In this document: positions 57,201 to 61,640 of the stretch, piece by piece
Layout of the letters: the number at the start of each line of letters is the position of its first letter
How positions within the stretch are numbered: position 1 is the first letter of the stretch
NCBI RefSeq assembly: GCF_019175385.1
Contig: NC_083338.1
Span: 87,503,777 to 87,567,776, forward strand
Reading direction: 5' to 3'
Source of the DNA: Lycium barbarum
Lineage: Eukaryota; Streptophyta; Magnoliopsida; Solanales; Solanaceae
DNA: 64,000 nt
Made by a program: the position numbers and the translations under genes
Notes under the pieces: model-generated
Database searches by the model: none
Told to the model about the DNA's origin: nothing
Seen by the model: only the letters and a program-made list of their open reading frames with translations

Positions 57201-59575
57201 CCTCATGGTGCTCAACCCACTTCATTGATCACTAGGCCACACCCTTGGGTGCTACCATTTTATCCCAATATCTTTCTAATTCTCAAAATACTTTTCCCAA
57301 GATAGAATTCTTGACTCCCTCTCCATTCTGTTTTTAAAGAGCAGCCCGGTGCACAAAGCATCCCAAGTTAGCAAGGTTCGGGAAGGGTGGCACCCAAGGG
57401 GTGTGATGTAGCTTTCACGGCTCTATTCCATTATTGTCGCCCATTTTTCTCCTTGTATATATATTTTTTTAATTATAAAAAAGGGCAGCCCGATGCACAA
57501 AGCATCCATCGTTAGCAGCGCTCGAGGAAGGCCGCACCTTGGAGGGTGTGATGTAGACACCTACCCTAATGCAAGCATTAGTGGCTGCTTCCCACGTCTC
57601 AAACCCGTGACCTATAGTCACACGGAGATAACTTTACCGTTGCTCCAAGGCTCCCGTTCAATTATATTTTTTATAAATAACTTTGACATATTTGACATTT
57701 TAATAGAAAAAAAAATTATCAGCACTTTCTTACCAATCGATTGCTTTTAATCAGTTTTGGTTTGCCCAAACACTTAACTACATATTTATAAAATCAGTTT
57801 CAGAACTTAATGCTTCTCAGCTACTTTCAACCAGCTAAACCAAACAGTCTCTTAGTATTAAAATGTGTGAACTGTTAGTACAAAGTTAGTCTCTAATTGG
57901 TTAAATATAAGACATAAATAGCATCTCACACCTATAAGTATGTCTATCTTGTATGCTAATCATGTAATCAATTAATTTTTAGTGATTGTGGTGTCAAGAA
58001 CAGCTTGTGCGCACTTCGATTATTTCACCGGATACCTGCTACCTTTCACCAACACAGGTACCAGGTAACTCTATCCACCAAGTTTTACGCGGATGGAAAA
58101 AACCAAATGTTTTTGCCTCCGGTAGGATTTGATTCTCTTCTGACTTCATTGACCACTAGGCTACATCCTTGGGTGCATCATCAAATAATGAATATATCTC
58201 CTCTTCTCTTATCTCACACAGTATCAAAGCAGGCAATTGTCCTGAGTTCGAGTGTTATTGCTATCTATTAACAGCAAATAATTTCACATACAAGGCCAAA
58301 AACAGAATCTGTCCCACTCATGAAGAGGCATGTTGTAGACCTAATAAATAAATGAACCTCTCTAATAGTTTAAACTTTTGGATGAGACAGTCACATAATT
58401 CAATATGGTATCAGAGCCTCTACAATCTTAGTAGAGGTAGACTCAAGTATCTTTGCCATGCCGGAGGGTATGTCTTATGCCATTTGTCTGGGCAATACTT
58501 TTCTTTAATTTTCTTCTCTTCAACGATTGGCTCAATTCATCTTTCCGGTCGGGACCTTTCTCTATTTAGCGACATCGCGCTTCATCTATGCGACATTGTG
58601 CTTCTCTTCTACGACTGCTCTGACGACACCATTGCTTCTCTTCAAGACTTTAATAACAGCTTTGTGTCTCTTTGCAGCGACCATTTGGTGCCGCACCCTT
58701 TCCCCCCACTAGTTAAGTGATGTCGTGCCTATTTTCTGTGGCAGTTCGAGCAGCGACACGGCTCTTTTCCACCACTTTCCAAATAGCAAACTTCTCCGAC
58801 AAGATTCTGATGGCTAGAGCATTTTCAACCAGATTTCCACTTTGAGCTGAAATGTTTTACTTGAGCTGAGGGTCTATTGGAAATAGTCTTTTTATGTTCA
58901 TAGGGTAGGGGTCTGCATACCCACTACCCTCCCCAGACCCCACTTGTGGAATTACACTGGTATGTTGTTGTTGTTGAGATTGAGGGGGCTAGTTAGAACG
59001 TAAAGAGTTGGTGTTAGAATAGTGGTAAGTGTTGGTATGAAATAAGTTCCTAATTGGTTAGAATAGTGTTAGTGTGAAGCAAGTACCTCGTCATGTCTCA
59101 CGCCCTAAAATAGGTGTGCCTTGTATTCCGCTATCATCATGTAATTAATATATCTCTTTCTTTCTCCTATTTTCTCACAGAAGAATTATAATAAAAAACA
59201 GAGAAGACACATTTAAGCACTCTCGAGTGTGTGCTTAATGCAAAGAACCCTAATCCATCAATTTGGAATGTTGATCAGATGCATAACAACAACAACAACA
59301 ACAAGATACCAATGTTGATGAGATGCATAATTGTCCTATTTATTTTCTAAATGTGGTACAGACGAAATAAACATACTTAGTAATGAGAGGGACAGATTGG
59401 CGCAATATAGCCTCATACTTATACTAGGTGAAATGTCTCGATAAAAAGATCAGATACTTACTTCGACTAGCTTATACAGCTCCTTGGGAGGTAATTTAAT
59501 GGCGTCAAGCATTTTTGGCTTTCCGCATTTCTGCGCCAAAGCTTCCACCTCCTTGCAGATACCCCGCACAGCATC
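6141..59575 (-). CDS. PNP: Plastid-type polyribonucleotide nucleotidyltransferase (PNPase), partial, nine exons, joined 59575..59462, 51073..50813, 41917..41843, 35959..35846, 35371..35279, 18585..18407, 18221..18038, 6392..6345, 6213..6141
   Basis: PNPase is a phosphorolytic 3'-5' exoribonuclease and RNA-tailing enzyme; the plastid form processes and degrades chloroplast transcripts. The nine exons join in frame, all introns are GT-AG, and together they give about 380 codons. Visible in order: helical linker ([15 protein letters not shown]), an acidic run ([11 protein letters not shown]), then the second RNase PH domain starting at KRSDGRSP, with [21 protein letters not shown] and [11 protein letters not shown]. 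The last three carry the phosphate-binding arginines and serines and the metal-binding Asp and Lys residues known from E. coli PNPase, and all are present. [15 protein letters not shown] and the acidic run fit the plastid rather than the mitochondrial plant paralogue; that assignment is from memory. The first RNase PH domain and transit peptide lie beyond 64000; KH and S1 domains lie before position 1. No stop or frameshift is seen, so it looks functional. Confidence 0.93.
6345..6392 (-). CDS. PNP: PNPase exon h
   Basis: 16 codons, [16 protein letters not shown], which directly continue the MDFK end of exon g. Acceptor is GCACAG and donor is GTATAA. The intron before it is 11.6 kb and contains the LARD. 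Confidence 0.93.
6393..7359. other. PNPase intron sequence, no gene seen
   Basis: A+T-rich. An imperfect direct repeat of about 45 bp (aactatgccatcttattcaa, at about 6972 and 7008) explains a short open frame there. Nothing else is recognised. Confidence 0.5.
7360..7690. repeat. Dispersed repeat, two direct copies
   Basis: Two copies of a unit beginning aaaatggaccttggg and continuing through aaaagctagctcat and atataaggagat, at about 7368-7446 and 7587-7664. A third relative lies at 60735-60825. Class unknown. Confidence 0.65.
7940..8420 (+). mobile_element. RTE-type LINE fragment
   Basis: Translating the plus strand gives [18 protein letters not shown] and [20 protein letters not shown] followed by [20 protein letters not shown] in shifted frames. 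This order resembles the stretch between endonuclease and reverse transcriptase of plant RTE-type LINEs (ATQHR, KL..G, MW..MA.CI..VA..VLG). It is a short decayed remnant with stops and no ends visible. Family placement is from memory of the motif layout. Confidence 0.55.
8425..8800. repeat. Dispersed repeat family member
   Basis: Shares phrases such as ttttgggctacctcaag, gtttgtcccaccacca and cttaggtccaaca with 46390-46870 and, less well, 180-375. Short open frames here are not gene-like. Class unknown. Confidence 0.6.
8885..9190 (-). mobile_element. LINE zf-RVT fragment
   Basis: The minus strand reads [18 protein letters not shown], the conserved W.WK.IWK.K.P.KVACF block of plant LINE ORF2 C-termini. 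The rest is eroded. No ends are found. Confidence 0.55.
9280..9534. mobile_element. Tourist/Harbinger-like MITE
   Basis: 255 bp flanked by TTA at 9277-9279 and 9535-9537. Its ends, ggggccgtttggtagc and the complement of gcaaacgacccc, form imperfect terminal inverted repeats. No coding capacity. Confidence 0.75.
9656..11468 (+). repeat. LARD 5' LTR
   Basis: 1813 bp. The first base is G instead of the T seen in the other LTR. It contains a purine-rich section (9760-9990) and a minisatellite at 10636-10805. Confidence 0.9.
10636..10805. repeat. LTR minisatellite (5' LTR copy)
   Basis: Reiterated gcattgtgtatgcttccctta, alternating with tgacatatttggcaca or atgatattgggg. Related arrays of different length lie at 16942-17148, 32455-32548, 39825-40060 and, diverged, 33860-34020. 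Confidence 0.88.
11469..11490 (+). promoter_or_regulatory. LARD primer binding site
   Basis: ttggtatcagagcttaggc begins 3 nt after the LTR end. TGGTATCAGAGC is the usual complement to the 3' end of initiator tRNA-Met in plant LTR elements. Confidence 0.85.
14412..14607. repeat. Minisatellite inside the LARD, four units of about 49 bp
   Basis: Units start near 14412, 14460, 14509 and 14558, each reading tatgtagga followed by g.ttggatgtgtt and a short spacer. Divergence between units is clear. No coding frame. Confidence 0.7.
15949..15961 (+). promoter_or_regulatory. LARD polypurine tract
   Basis: aagtggtggagac directly before the 3' LTR, the expected plus-strand primer position. Confidence 0.75.
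15962..17791 (+). repeat. LARD 3' LTR
   Basis: 1830 bp, tgtaataaccc to gacgtgaca. It carries its own minisatellite array at 16942-17148 and lacks a 15-bp piece found in the 5' LTR near 10970. Confidence 0.9.
16942..17148. repeat. LTR minisatellite (3' LTR copy)
   Basis: Same units as the 5' LTR array, but longer and in a different order, including a t-run interruption at about 16969. Confidence 0.85.
18038..18221 (-). CDS. PNP: PNPase exon g (catalytic Asp and Lys)
   Basis: 184 nt, reading [20 protein letters not shown] to [11 protein letters not shown]. The D, D and K of [10 protein letters not shown] correspond to E. coli D486, D492 and K494 and are intact. Acceptor is GGCAG and donor is GTACTG, phase 0 at the end. 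The intron from exon f is only 185 nt. Confidence 0.96.
18407..18585 (-). CDS. PNP: PNPase exon f (phosphate-binding region)
   Basis: 179 nt, starting [15 protein letters not shown] and containing PSRREIGHG and [13 protein letters not shown]. The paired arginines and the serine cluster match the phosphate site of the PNPase family. It ends in phase 2, so the third serine is completed by the next exon. Acceptor is ATGCAG and donor is GTAGAG. Confidence 0.96.
18586..19282. other. PNPase intron sequence
   Basis: Intron upstream of exon f. A 20-bp direct repeat (gggatttgaagaaaccaaaa) lies at about 18903-18941. No gene seen. Confidence 0.5.
19286..19468. mobile_element. Tourist/Harbinger-like MITE
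   Basis: 183 bp between TAA direct repeats (19283-19285, 19469-19471). The ends gagggtgtttggat and atccaaacaccctc are inverted repeats. It ends 22 bp before the TSD of Copia element A. Confidence 0.85.
19496..21015 (+). repeat. Copia A 5' LTR
   Basis: 1520 bp, TG...CA. It includes a poly(A) stretch near 20660 and a repeat of part of the LTR end starts at 20788. Confidence 0.92.
20788..21306 (+). repeat. Tandem duplication of LTR end plus primer site
   Basis: Two copies, 20788-21049 and 21050-21306, of a unit beginning ttgtgatcattcatgtgtgg and ending in cgatcaattt. The unit holds the last 228 nt of the LTR and a primer-site-like tggtatctagagccgc, so that site occurs twice (21017 and 21272). 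The second copy lacks several bases near gggtggtcgctcg. Confidence 0.9.
21929..22891 (+). pseudogene. Copia A gag with start of protease
   Basis: 320 codons from the ATG at 21929. A UBN2-type gag domain fills roughly residues 20-215, followed by a basic region and a CCHC knuckle, [14 protein letters not shown] (about 251-264). The protease site reads VLDNGCGSH, so the usual Thr or Ser after the catalytic Asp is Asn. The frame shifts at about 22890. Nucleocapsid packaging is the family role; this copy cannot make the full polyprotein. Confidence 0.88.
22885..25857 (+). pseudogene. Copia A pol remnant
   Basis: Open pieces in order: gag-pre-integrase with an HHCC-type finger ([23 protein letters not shown]) at 22885-23430; integrase core with [10 protein letters not shown] at 23515-23700 and, after an in-frame TAG at 23698, [11 protein letters not shown]; reverse transcriptase at 23925-25080 ([32 protein letters not shown]) with a short deletion near 24715; RNase H-like tail at 25218-25800 ([21 protein letters not shown]). 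At least six frame breaks; clearly dead. Confidence 0.88.
25843..25857 (+). promoter_or_regulatory. Copia A polypurine tract
   Basis: agtgcaagtgggaga directly before the 3' LTR. Confidence 0.7.
25962..27172 (-). mobile_element. LINE L3, 5'-truncated, nested in the Copia A 3' LTR
   Basis: The empty site is preserved in the 5' LTR, and the LINE is flanked by a 20-bp duplication (tcttattattatattgtttt at 25942-25961 and 27173-27192). Minus orientation with a T-run (its A-tail) at 25962-25967. It holds only the ORF2 C-terminus: [20 protein letters not shown] and the [18 protein letters not shown] block, with stops. It entered after Copia A. Confidence 0.92.
26070..26163 (-). mobile_element. Au-like SINE 3' fragment inside LINE L3
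   Basis: gggcagcccggtgcac followed by a cccgctatgcgcggggtcc palindrome-like stretch matches the 3' half of Au-type SINEs as I remember them, read on the minus strand. The tRNA-like head is missing. It replaces the end of the LINE reading frame. Confidence 0.75.
28637..29780. other. PNPase intron sequence, no gene recognised
   Basis: Right of Copia A. The minus strand at 28632-28690 reads a short peptide-like run, [17 protein letters not shown], interrupted by the Copia insertion. It is not PNPase and I cannot place it. The rest shows nothing clear. Confidence 0.45.
29873..30153. mobile_element. Tourist/Harbinger-like MITE
   Basis: 281 bp between TTA repeats (29870-29872, 30154-30156). Ends tagcctgttt and aaacaggcta are perfect 10-bp inverted repeats; the interior is full of aaaagcacttttg-like palindromes. 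It interrupts another MITE-like sequence that resumes at 30157. Confidence 0.8.
30157..30870. repeat. Remnants of further MITE-like sequences
   Basis: Phrases typical of element ends (ggggtcgtttgattcgaag at 30490, gcataacttatgcatg at 30772, and the pairing taatacatggataa) occur, but I could not match clean ends and TSDs. Confidence 0.45.
31312..33356. mobile_element. MITE of about 120 bp, split by a solo LTR
   Basis: 17-bp perfect inverted repeats, tatgttgctcggactct at 31312-31328 and its complement at 33339-33355. 9-bp flanking repeats cttcaacct at 31303-31311 and 33357-33365. A 9-bp duplication suggests a Mutator-like origin (inference). The central part pairs as a long hairpin (ggatccgacacg). 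Confidence 0.85.
31330..33249 (+). mobile_element. Younger solo LTR of the LARD family
   Basis: Starts tgtaataaccc, ends gggacgtgaca, 1920 bp, with TSD CTCTT at 31325-31329 and 33250-33254. It lies inside the MITE. It has a short minisatellite at 32455-32548. Confidence 0.9.
34476..34647. mobile_element. MITE inside the old solo LTR
   Basis: 172 bp between TTA repeats at 34473-34475 and 34648-34650. Other LARD-family LTRs read straight across this site. Subterminal ggctagccagcttataag pairs with cttataagctg...agctaagccaaac. Confidence 0.75.
34950..35042 (+). mobile_element. TS-like SINE tail fragment
   Basis: cccacaaaggtaggggtaag followed by tctgtgtacaccccgacccc and gggatcc-like text resembles the 3' body of the tobacco TS SINE family as I remember it. 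It is incomplete, and the similar sequence at 58900 is better preserved. Confidence 0.5.
35279..35371 (-). CDS. PNP: PNPase exon e
   Basis: 31 codons, phase 0, [14 protein letters not shown] to DEYKRFYLQ. Acceptor is TTGCAG and donor is GTATGA. Only 474 nt of intron separate it from exon d. The next intron is 16.7 kb and holds two large LTR insertions. Confidence 0.94.
35846..35959 (-). CDS. PNP: PNPase exon d (start of second RNase PH domain)
   Basis: 38 codons, phase 0, from [14 protein letters not shown] to [11 protein letters not shown]. This is the conserved opening of the second RNase PH domain, including the FTRGETQ motif. Acceptor is ACCAG and donor is GTATGT. Confidence 0.95.
36219..36355. 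mobile_element. hAT-type MITE fragment
   Basis: gtgtgttgtcaaaggctcc, gcttaagccctgaagc and cgcctcgcttaag match the left half of the elements at 59778 and 60220. The right half is absent; a LINE fragment follows. Confidence 0.6.
36370..37740 (-). mobile_element. LINE L8 reverse-transcriptase fragment
   Basis: Minus strand. It reads [63 protein letters not shown] and [12 protein letters not shown], with many frame breaks. It covers the RT core and part of the C-terminal region. No TSD recognised. Confidence 0.85.
37741..38852. other. PNPase intron sequence with one unexplained short open frame
   Basis: Mostly featureless. On the plus strand 38273-38485 is open for 70 codons, ending in [14 protein letters not shown]. 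It has coding-like composition but no family I recognise, and is preceded by a stop. It may be a captured exon scrap. Confidence 0.4.
38853..40715 (+). mobile_element. Solo LTR of the LARD family with an unusual right end
   Basis: Starts tgtaataaccc and follows the LARD LTR closely, with the longest minisatellite of the window (39825-40060). It breaks off at gtctagggg instead of running to gacgtgaca. The 13 bases ggggaaattacaa occur at 38840-38852 and 40716-40728. Confidence 0.88.
39825..40060. repeat. LTR minisatellite, longest array
   Basis: About nine copies of gcattgtgtatgcttc, with spacers ccctta or ttgat.atattgggg, close to homogeneous. Confidence 0.9.
40729..41349. other. PNPase intron sequence with a short GT microsatellite
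   Basis: A (tg)n run of about 16 nt at 40950-40966 followed by a g-rich stretch. No gene seen. Confidence 0.55.
41350..41528. repeat. Tandem duplication, 90-bp unit
   Basis: Units 41350-41439 and 41440-41528 share cactttcaatt, ggggtgag.ttggttag and aatcatcatttgaaggttga, with about a dozen differences. Confidence 0.8.
41843..41917 (-). CDS. PNP: PNPase exon c
   Basis: 25 codons, phase 0, reading [17 protein letters not shown] to RKRIVE, the lead-in to the second RNase PH domain. Acceptor is TTGCAG and donor is GTAAGA. Confidence 0.93.
41918..42479. other. PNPase intron sequence
   Basis: Between exon c and LINE L2. Short open frames only; nothing recognised. Confidence 0.5.
42497..44301 (+). 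pseudogene. LINE L2 endonuclease tail and reverse transcriptase
   Basis: Open pieces 42451-42795, 42835-43407, 43452-43748, 43764-43958 and 43852-44301. Motifs: [95 protein letters not shown]. Several stops and frameshifts, including TAA at 43746. Confidence 0.88.
44386..45396 (+). pseudogene. LINE L2 C-terminal (zf-RVT) region
   Basis: Two open frames, 44386-45096 and 45139-45396, separated by one stop. [38 protein letters not shown] and [17 protein letters not shown] match L1 and L3. It runs to the natural end of ORF2 (LDVLDSF). Confidence 0.88.
45550..45930. other. PNPase intron sequence, no gene seen
   Basis: A+T-rich, nothing recognised between LINE L2 and the Stowaway-like MITE. Confidence 0.5.
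45933..46184. mobile_element. Stowaway-like MITE
   Basis: 252 bp between TA dinucleotides. Terminal inverted repeats of about 30 bp start ctccctccggatcaaaaa; the CTCCCTCC end and TA target are the hallmarks of Stowaway (Tc1/mariner) MITEs. Confidence 0.9.
46385..46870. repeat. Dispersed repeat with internal duplication
   Basis: Two related halves (about 46390-46515 and 46725-46850) carry gcctcaac.gtt.aa.cctgc, ccctcatatggcc-like text and agttcaa. The middle part, gtttgtcccaccaccatac and ttgtccactttgggccaac, matches 8425-8800 and 180-375. Confidence 0.6.
46871..48114. other. PNPase intron sequence, no gene seen
   Basis: Strongly A+T-rich, with short A and T runs. No open frame or repeat I can support. 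Confidence 0.5.
48115..50771 (+). mobile_element. LINE L6, 5'-truncated
   Basis: Begins inside the RT domain ([17 protein letters not shown] near 48190) and continues through NADMAHWST to the zf-RVT block [20 protein letters not shown] at 50020-50319 and [12 protein letters not shown] near 50500, ending in 27 A residues at 50745-50771. Many stops and frameshifts. A MITE interrupts it at 48337-48689. It lies antisense in the PNPase intron, 41 nt from exon b. No 5' TSD match found. Confidence 0.88.
48337..48689. mobile_element. Tourist/Harbinger-like MITE inside LINE L6
   Basis: 353 bp between TTA repeats at 48334-48336 and 48690-48692. Ends gggatcatttggttt and the complement of aaccaaaacgacccc are imperfect inverted repeats. 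The LINE protein sequence resumes directly after it (VFCNADMA). Confidence 0.82.
50813..51073 (-). CDS. PNP: PNPase exon b (linker and acidic run)
   Basis: 87 codons, phase 0 at both ends, from [17 protein letters not shown] through the acidic [12 protein letters not shown] stretch to RKTVPL. Acceptor is CCAG above 51073 and donor is GTATTG below 50813. A LINE poly(A) tail ends 41 nt from the donor side, and a Copia element begins 104 nt from the acceptor side. Confidence 0.94.
51177..51406 (+). repeat. Copia B 5' LTR
   Basis: TG...CA, 230 bp. Its end and the following tggtatcagagcc at 51407-51419 give an exact LTR-primer-site junction. Confidence 0.96.
51734..55091 (+). pseudogene. Copia B pol, lightly broken, without gag
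   Basis: The ATG at 51734 begins [10 protein letters not shown], then [16 protein letters not shown] (a typical gag-protease junction) and the protease site [13 protein letters not shown]. Frame breaks by a single lost base at about 52310 and about 53027, and TAA at 54997. Integrase has the HHCC finger ([16 protein letters not shown]), HSDVWGP and FRTDNGTEY, but reads [11 protein letters not shown] where the family has Glu in the DDE triad. RT (53013-54998) is complete, with [11 protein letters not shown] and RNase H TDADWAGS and YCDNKA. The end of the frame is TKGLNKRTF...CDIFAPT. Confidence 0.93.
55099..55328 (+). repeat. Copia B 3' LTR
   Basis: 230 bp, apparently identical to the 5' LTR, directly preceded by the purine tract at 55088-55098. 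Confidence 0.96.
55334..56290. other. PNPase intron sequence, no gene seen
   Basis: Short open frames on both strands without family resemblance. Nothing else recognised. Confidence 0.5.
56328..56862 (+). mobile_element. Two LINE 3' tails in tandem
   Basis: First tail about 56328-56659: [16 protein letters not shown] and [13 protein letters not shown], then a 3' UTR and aaaaag. Second tail about 56661-56862 begins with the same ctagatattgtaaag motif found inside the first at 56486, and ends tatcaaaaaaa. Both are 5'-truncated. Confidence 0.7.
57023..57256 (-). mobile_element. tRNA-derived SINE, complete
   Basis: 234 bp with a 10-bp TSD, ATTTTATCCC, at 57013-57022 and 57257-57266. On the minus strand the head has an A-box-like tggcctagtgatc and a B-box-like agttcaaatcc, typical RNA polymerase III promoter parts; the tail is a run of T. 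A second, older copy lies at 57986. Confidence 0.85.
57337..57421 (-). mobile_element. Au-like SINE 3' fragment
   Basis: agcagcccggtgcacaaagc and gggtgtgatgta match the tail of the full copy at 57478. The tRNA-like head is missing. Confidence 0.65.
57478..57659 (-). mobile_element. Au-like SINE, complete
   Basis: 182 bp flanked by AATTATA at 57471-57477 and 57660-57666. The minus strand starts with gagccttggagcaacgg (A-box region) and ggtcacgggtttgagac (B-box region), and ends in cgggctgccctttt. This is the layout of Au SINEs. Confidence 0.85.
57986..58176 (-). mobile_element. tRNA-derived SINE, older copy
   Basis: Same family as 57023-57256: it runs from ttgtggtgtcaaga to gggtgc, with tagcctagtggtcaatgaag in the head. 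The B-box region is decayed. No clear TSD. Confidence 0.75.
58895..58977 (+). mobile_element. TS-like SINE tail
   Basis: ctaccctccccagaccccac then ttgtggaattacactggtat and a (ttg)n end. The TTG tail is characteristic of the TS SINE of tobacco and relatives. Confidence 0.7.
59181..59460. other. PNPase intron sequence with an AAC microsatellite
   Basis: (aac)n of about 22 nt at 59284-59305, possibly a reverse-complement TTG tail of a TS-type SINE. Exon a follows. Confidence 0.6.
59462..59575 (-). CDS. PNP: PNPase exon a (helical linker)
   Basis: 38 codons, phase 0 at both ends, reading [13 protein letters not shown] to KELYKLVE. The acceptor CAG lies just above 59575 and the donor GTAAGT just below 59462. 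It belongs to the all-helical region between the two RNase PH domains. I could not find the preceding exon between here and 64000. Confidence 0.93.
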
Positions 59576-59777
59576 CTGACAAGACAAAGTTGAAAAGCAA
59601 ACAGCTTAGTTGCTGCAACTTCTTAAATTACATTTCTGTTAACTGGTAGCTATCATATCAATGTAAGAAAAATCATTGTTAACTGTGAAATCATCTATAA
59701 GAGAAGCAAAGCAAAAATTCAAATGGTCCATGGCTGATTTTCAGGAGTTACCGAAAAAATAAATTAGCTGTCCTATC

Positions 59778-60150
59778 CAGTGTTATCAAAGGCGCGCTTA
59801 AAGAGCGCTTAAGCCCTGAAGCAAGGCTCAAAACATGTTGAGCGCTTCGCCTCTCTTATGTGCGCTTCAGTGTCATCATCAAGGGTTTAAGACATACTTT
59901 TCCTTGCCAATGAGCGTCTCCTACGGAGGTGACACTAAACAATTGATATTTCACTTTATCGTAATATTTTTTTTCAATTTCTTCGTCCATATATTTGTTA
60001 TTCATGCTTATAATTATTAGTGTTGGACTAAACATATATATTTGTAGATTCTCTTCCTTTGCTCCTTTTTTCATTAAAGCCCACGATTTAAAGCGCTTAA
60101 AGCCCCAACAACCTTAGAGCTTTTTGCGCTTTTTGCTTTTGATAACACTG
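59778..60150. mobile_element. hAT-type MITE, copy 1
   Basis: 373 bp. Inverted ends cagtgttatcaaa and the complement of ttttgataacactg. 8-bp flanking repeats GTCCTATC (59770-59777) and GTCCTACC (60151-60158), one mismatch. CAGTG ends and 8-bp duplications are typical of hAT elements. The interior is rich in gcgctt palindromes. Confidence 0.85.
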
Positions 60151-60219
60151 GTCCTACCTCTTTATAAACTAGTCATATTACAGCAGATTTTTGGCGTCTT
60201 GAAGGGCTGATACAGACAA

Positions 60220-60583
60220 CAGTGTTATCAAAGGCGCGCTTAAGCCTTGAAGCGAGGGTCAAAACATGTTGAGCGCTTCGCCTCGCTTAATGTGCACTTC
60301 AGTGTCATCATCAAGGCTCTAGGACATATTTTTCCTTGCCAATAAGCATCTCCTAAAGACGCGACACTAAACAATTGATATTTCACTTTATCGTAAATTT
60401 TTTTACAATTTCTTTGTCCATATATTTATTATTCATGCTTATTATTATTAGCCTTGGACTAAACAATATATTTGTATTTTTTCTCCATATGCGCCTCTTT
60501 TCATTAAAGCCCCCGCTTCATTTGCGCTTTGTGCTTAAAGCCCCAAGAGACCTTAGAGCTTTTTTGCGCTTTTGATGACACTG
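60220..60583. mobile_element. hAT-type MITE, copy 2
   Basis: 364 bp, about 85-90% like copy 1 by eye, same orientation. Flanked by ACAGACAA (60212-60219) and ATAGACAA (60584-60591). It lies 69 bp from copy 1. Confidence 0.85.
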
Positions 60584-60591
60584 ATAGACAA

Positions 60592-61317
60592 TTTGGAGAT
60601 GAAAAGAAAAAGATGGCTAGGCAATGAGTAGTCACTACAAGGCATGAAAAGGCTTGTCATGATTGAGTTTCAGAAAGCTGTTTCCAAGTGAATATTTCAG
60701 TCAAGGTTTGATCCTACCTGCTCTACCTCTGATAAAGAAATGGACCCTTGGGCCTAACTCAACCCCAAAAGCTAGCATAGCTCATGAGGGGAGGGCTGCC
60801 CAAGAACATATAAGGAGACCAAGAACCCCTTATCCCACGATGTTTGCCAATGGTAAAAATAATTACCAGTAGGAATGTGCTGGCAAGAAAAGAAATGTAG
60901 GCCCTGGAAATCCTAAAATGGATTTAAAAACCATTTTGTTCAAGCAATATGCGTACTTGGTGAGTGATGGAGTTTTCCTAATAATCGGTAGGTTATTTGG
61001 ACTGTTTCTTTGTTTCGAGTGGCAGGGATAGTCAGTGAGACAACCACAATCCTGAAAATCATGCATTCAAGTGTTTTTCACTACTGCCTCAAGATAATGT
61101 CACTATGGCTAGATGCAATCTTGAAATTACTCACCGAATCGACTAGGTCTGGTCTTGTTTCAATGTTTTCCTATATAAGCATACCAAACCTTTGTACTTG
61201 GGACAAAGTTGAATGAATTAAATGCCAGAGATGTGTAAGTGCTTCCTCTTCTCCTTATTTTCCTCTCCTGTCATCCTTTCCTCTCATTCTTGTTTCCTAG
61301 TTAGTTCTATTACTCTT
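60592..61317. other. PNPase intron sequence with a dispersed-repeat copy
   Basis: About 60735-60825 carries atggacccttgggcctaact and aaaagctagcatagctcat, related to the pair at 7360-7690. No exon recognised. Confidence 0.5.
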
Positions 61318-61640
61318 TCTTTTTGATAAAGTATGTAAATTTTATTGAATCAAGTACCAAGAAGGTACTGCAAAATAGAAATTTACAGAATTACAGTGTC
61401 TCCGGGAGACATTACAAAGTCATCTCAACAATCTAACACAACTGATCATTCATCTATTGTCCTTTCCTTACACCAATAGATTAAATTCTCTATACATTTA
61501 CATTTAACAGCTGCAATCTGTTTCCTCTCTCCCTCAAAACACCTTTTATTTCTTTCTAACCAGATACTCCACATAATACACAAAGGGGCTGTTCTCCATA
61601 TTTTCTCATTCCTGCTTCCAATCTTCTGAACTTGCCAGCT
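61318..61640 (-). mobile_element. LINE L5 3' fragment
   Basis: On the minus strand PLCIMWSIWLERNKRCFEGE corresponds to the C-terminal W..IW.ERN..CFE motif of plant LINEs. The tail is a T-run at about 61318-61324. Confidence 0.7.

Larger units (their letters stand above)
56291..57850. mobile_element. MITE-like element carrying LINE and SINE insertions
   Basis: Left end gagtgtttggctaagcttat near 56291, right end cagctaaaccaaacagtctc near 57850, imperfect inverted repeats related to the MITE at 34476. Between them are fragments of MITE interior (ttataagccaaaatcaac, atttcagcttataagtac) separated by the insertions listed next. Exact ends and TSD are uncertain. Confidence 0.6.
57865..59180 (+). 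mobile_element. TRIM-like LTR element candidate
   Basis: Two related stretches look like short LTRs: about 57865-58215 (split by a SINE) and 59005-59180. Both carry ctaattggtta, catgtaat.aatta and tct..tctcacaca/g. A primer-site match tggtatcagagcc lies at 58409-58421, and a purine tract gattgagggggct at 58978-58990. The interior of less than 0.8 kb has no retroviral-type protein. TSD not found, so this is tentative. Confidence 0.4.
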
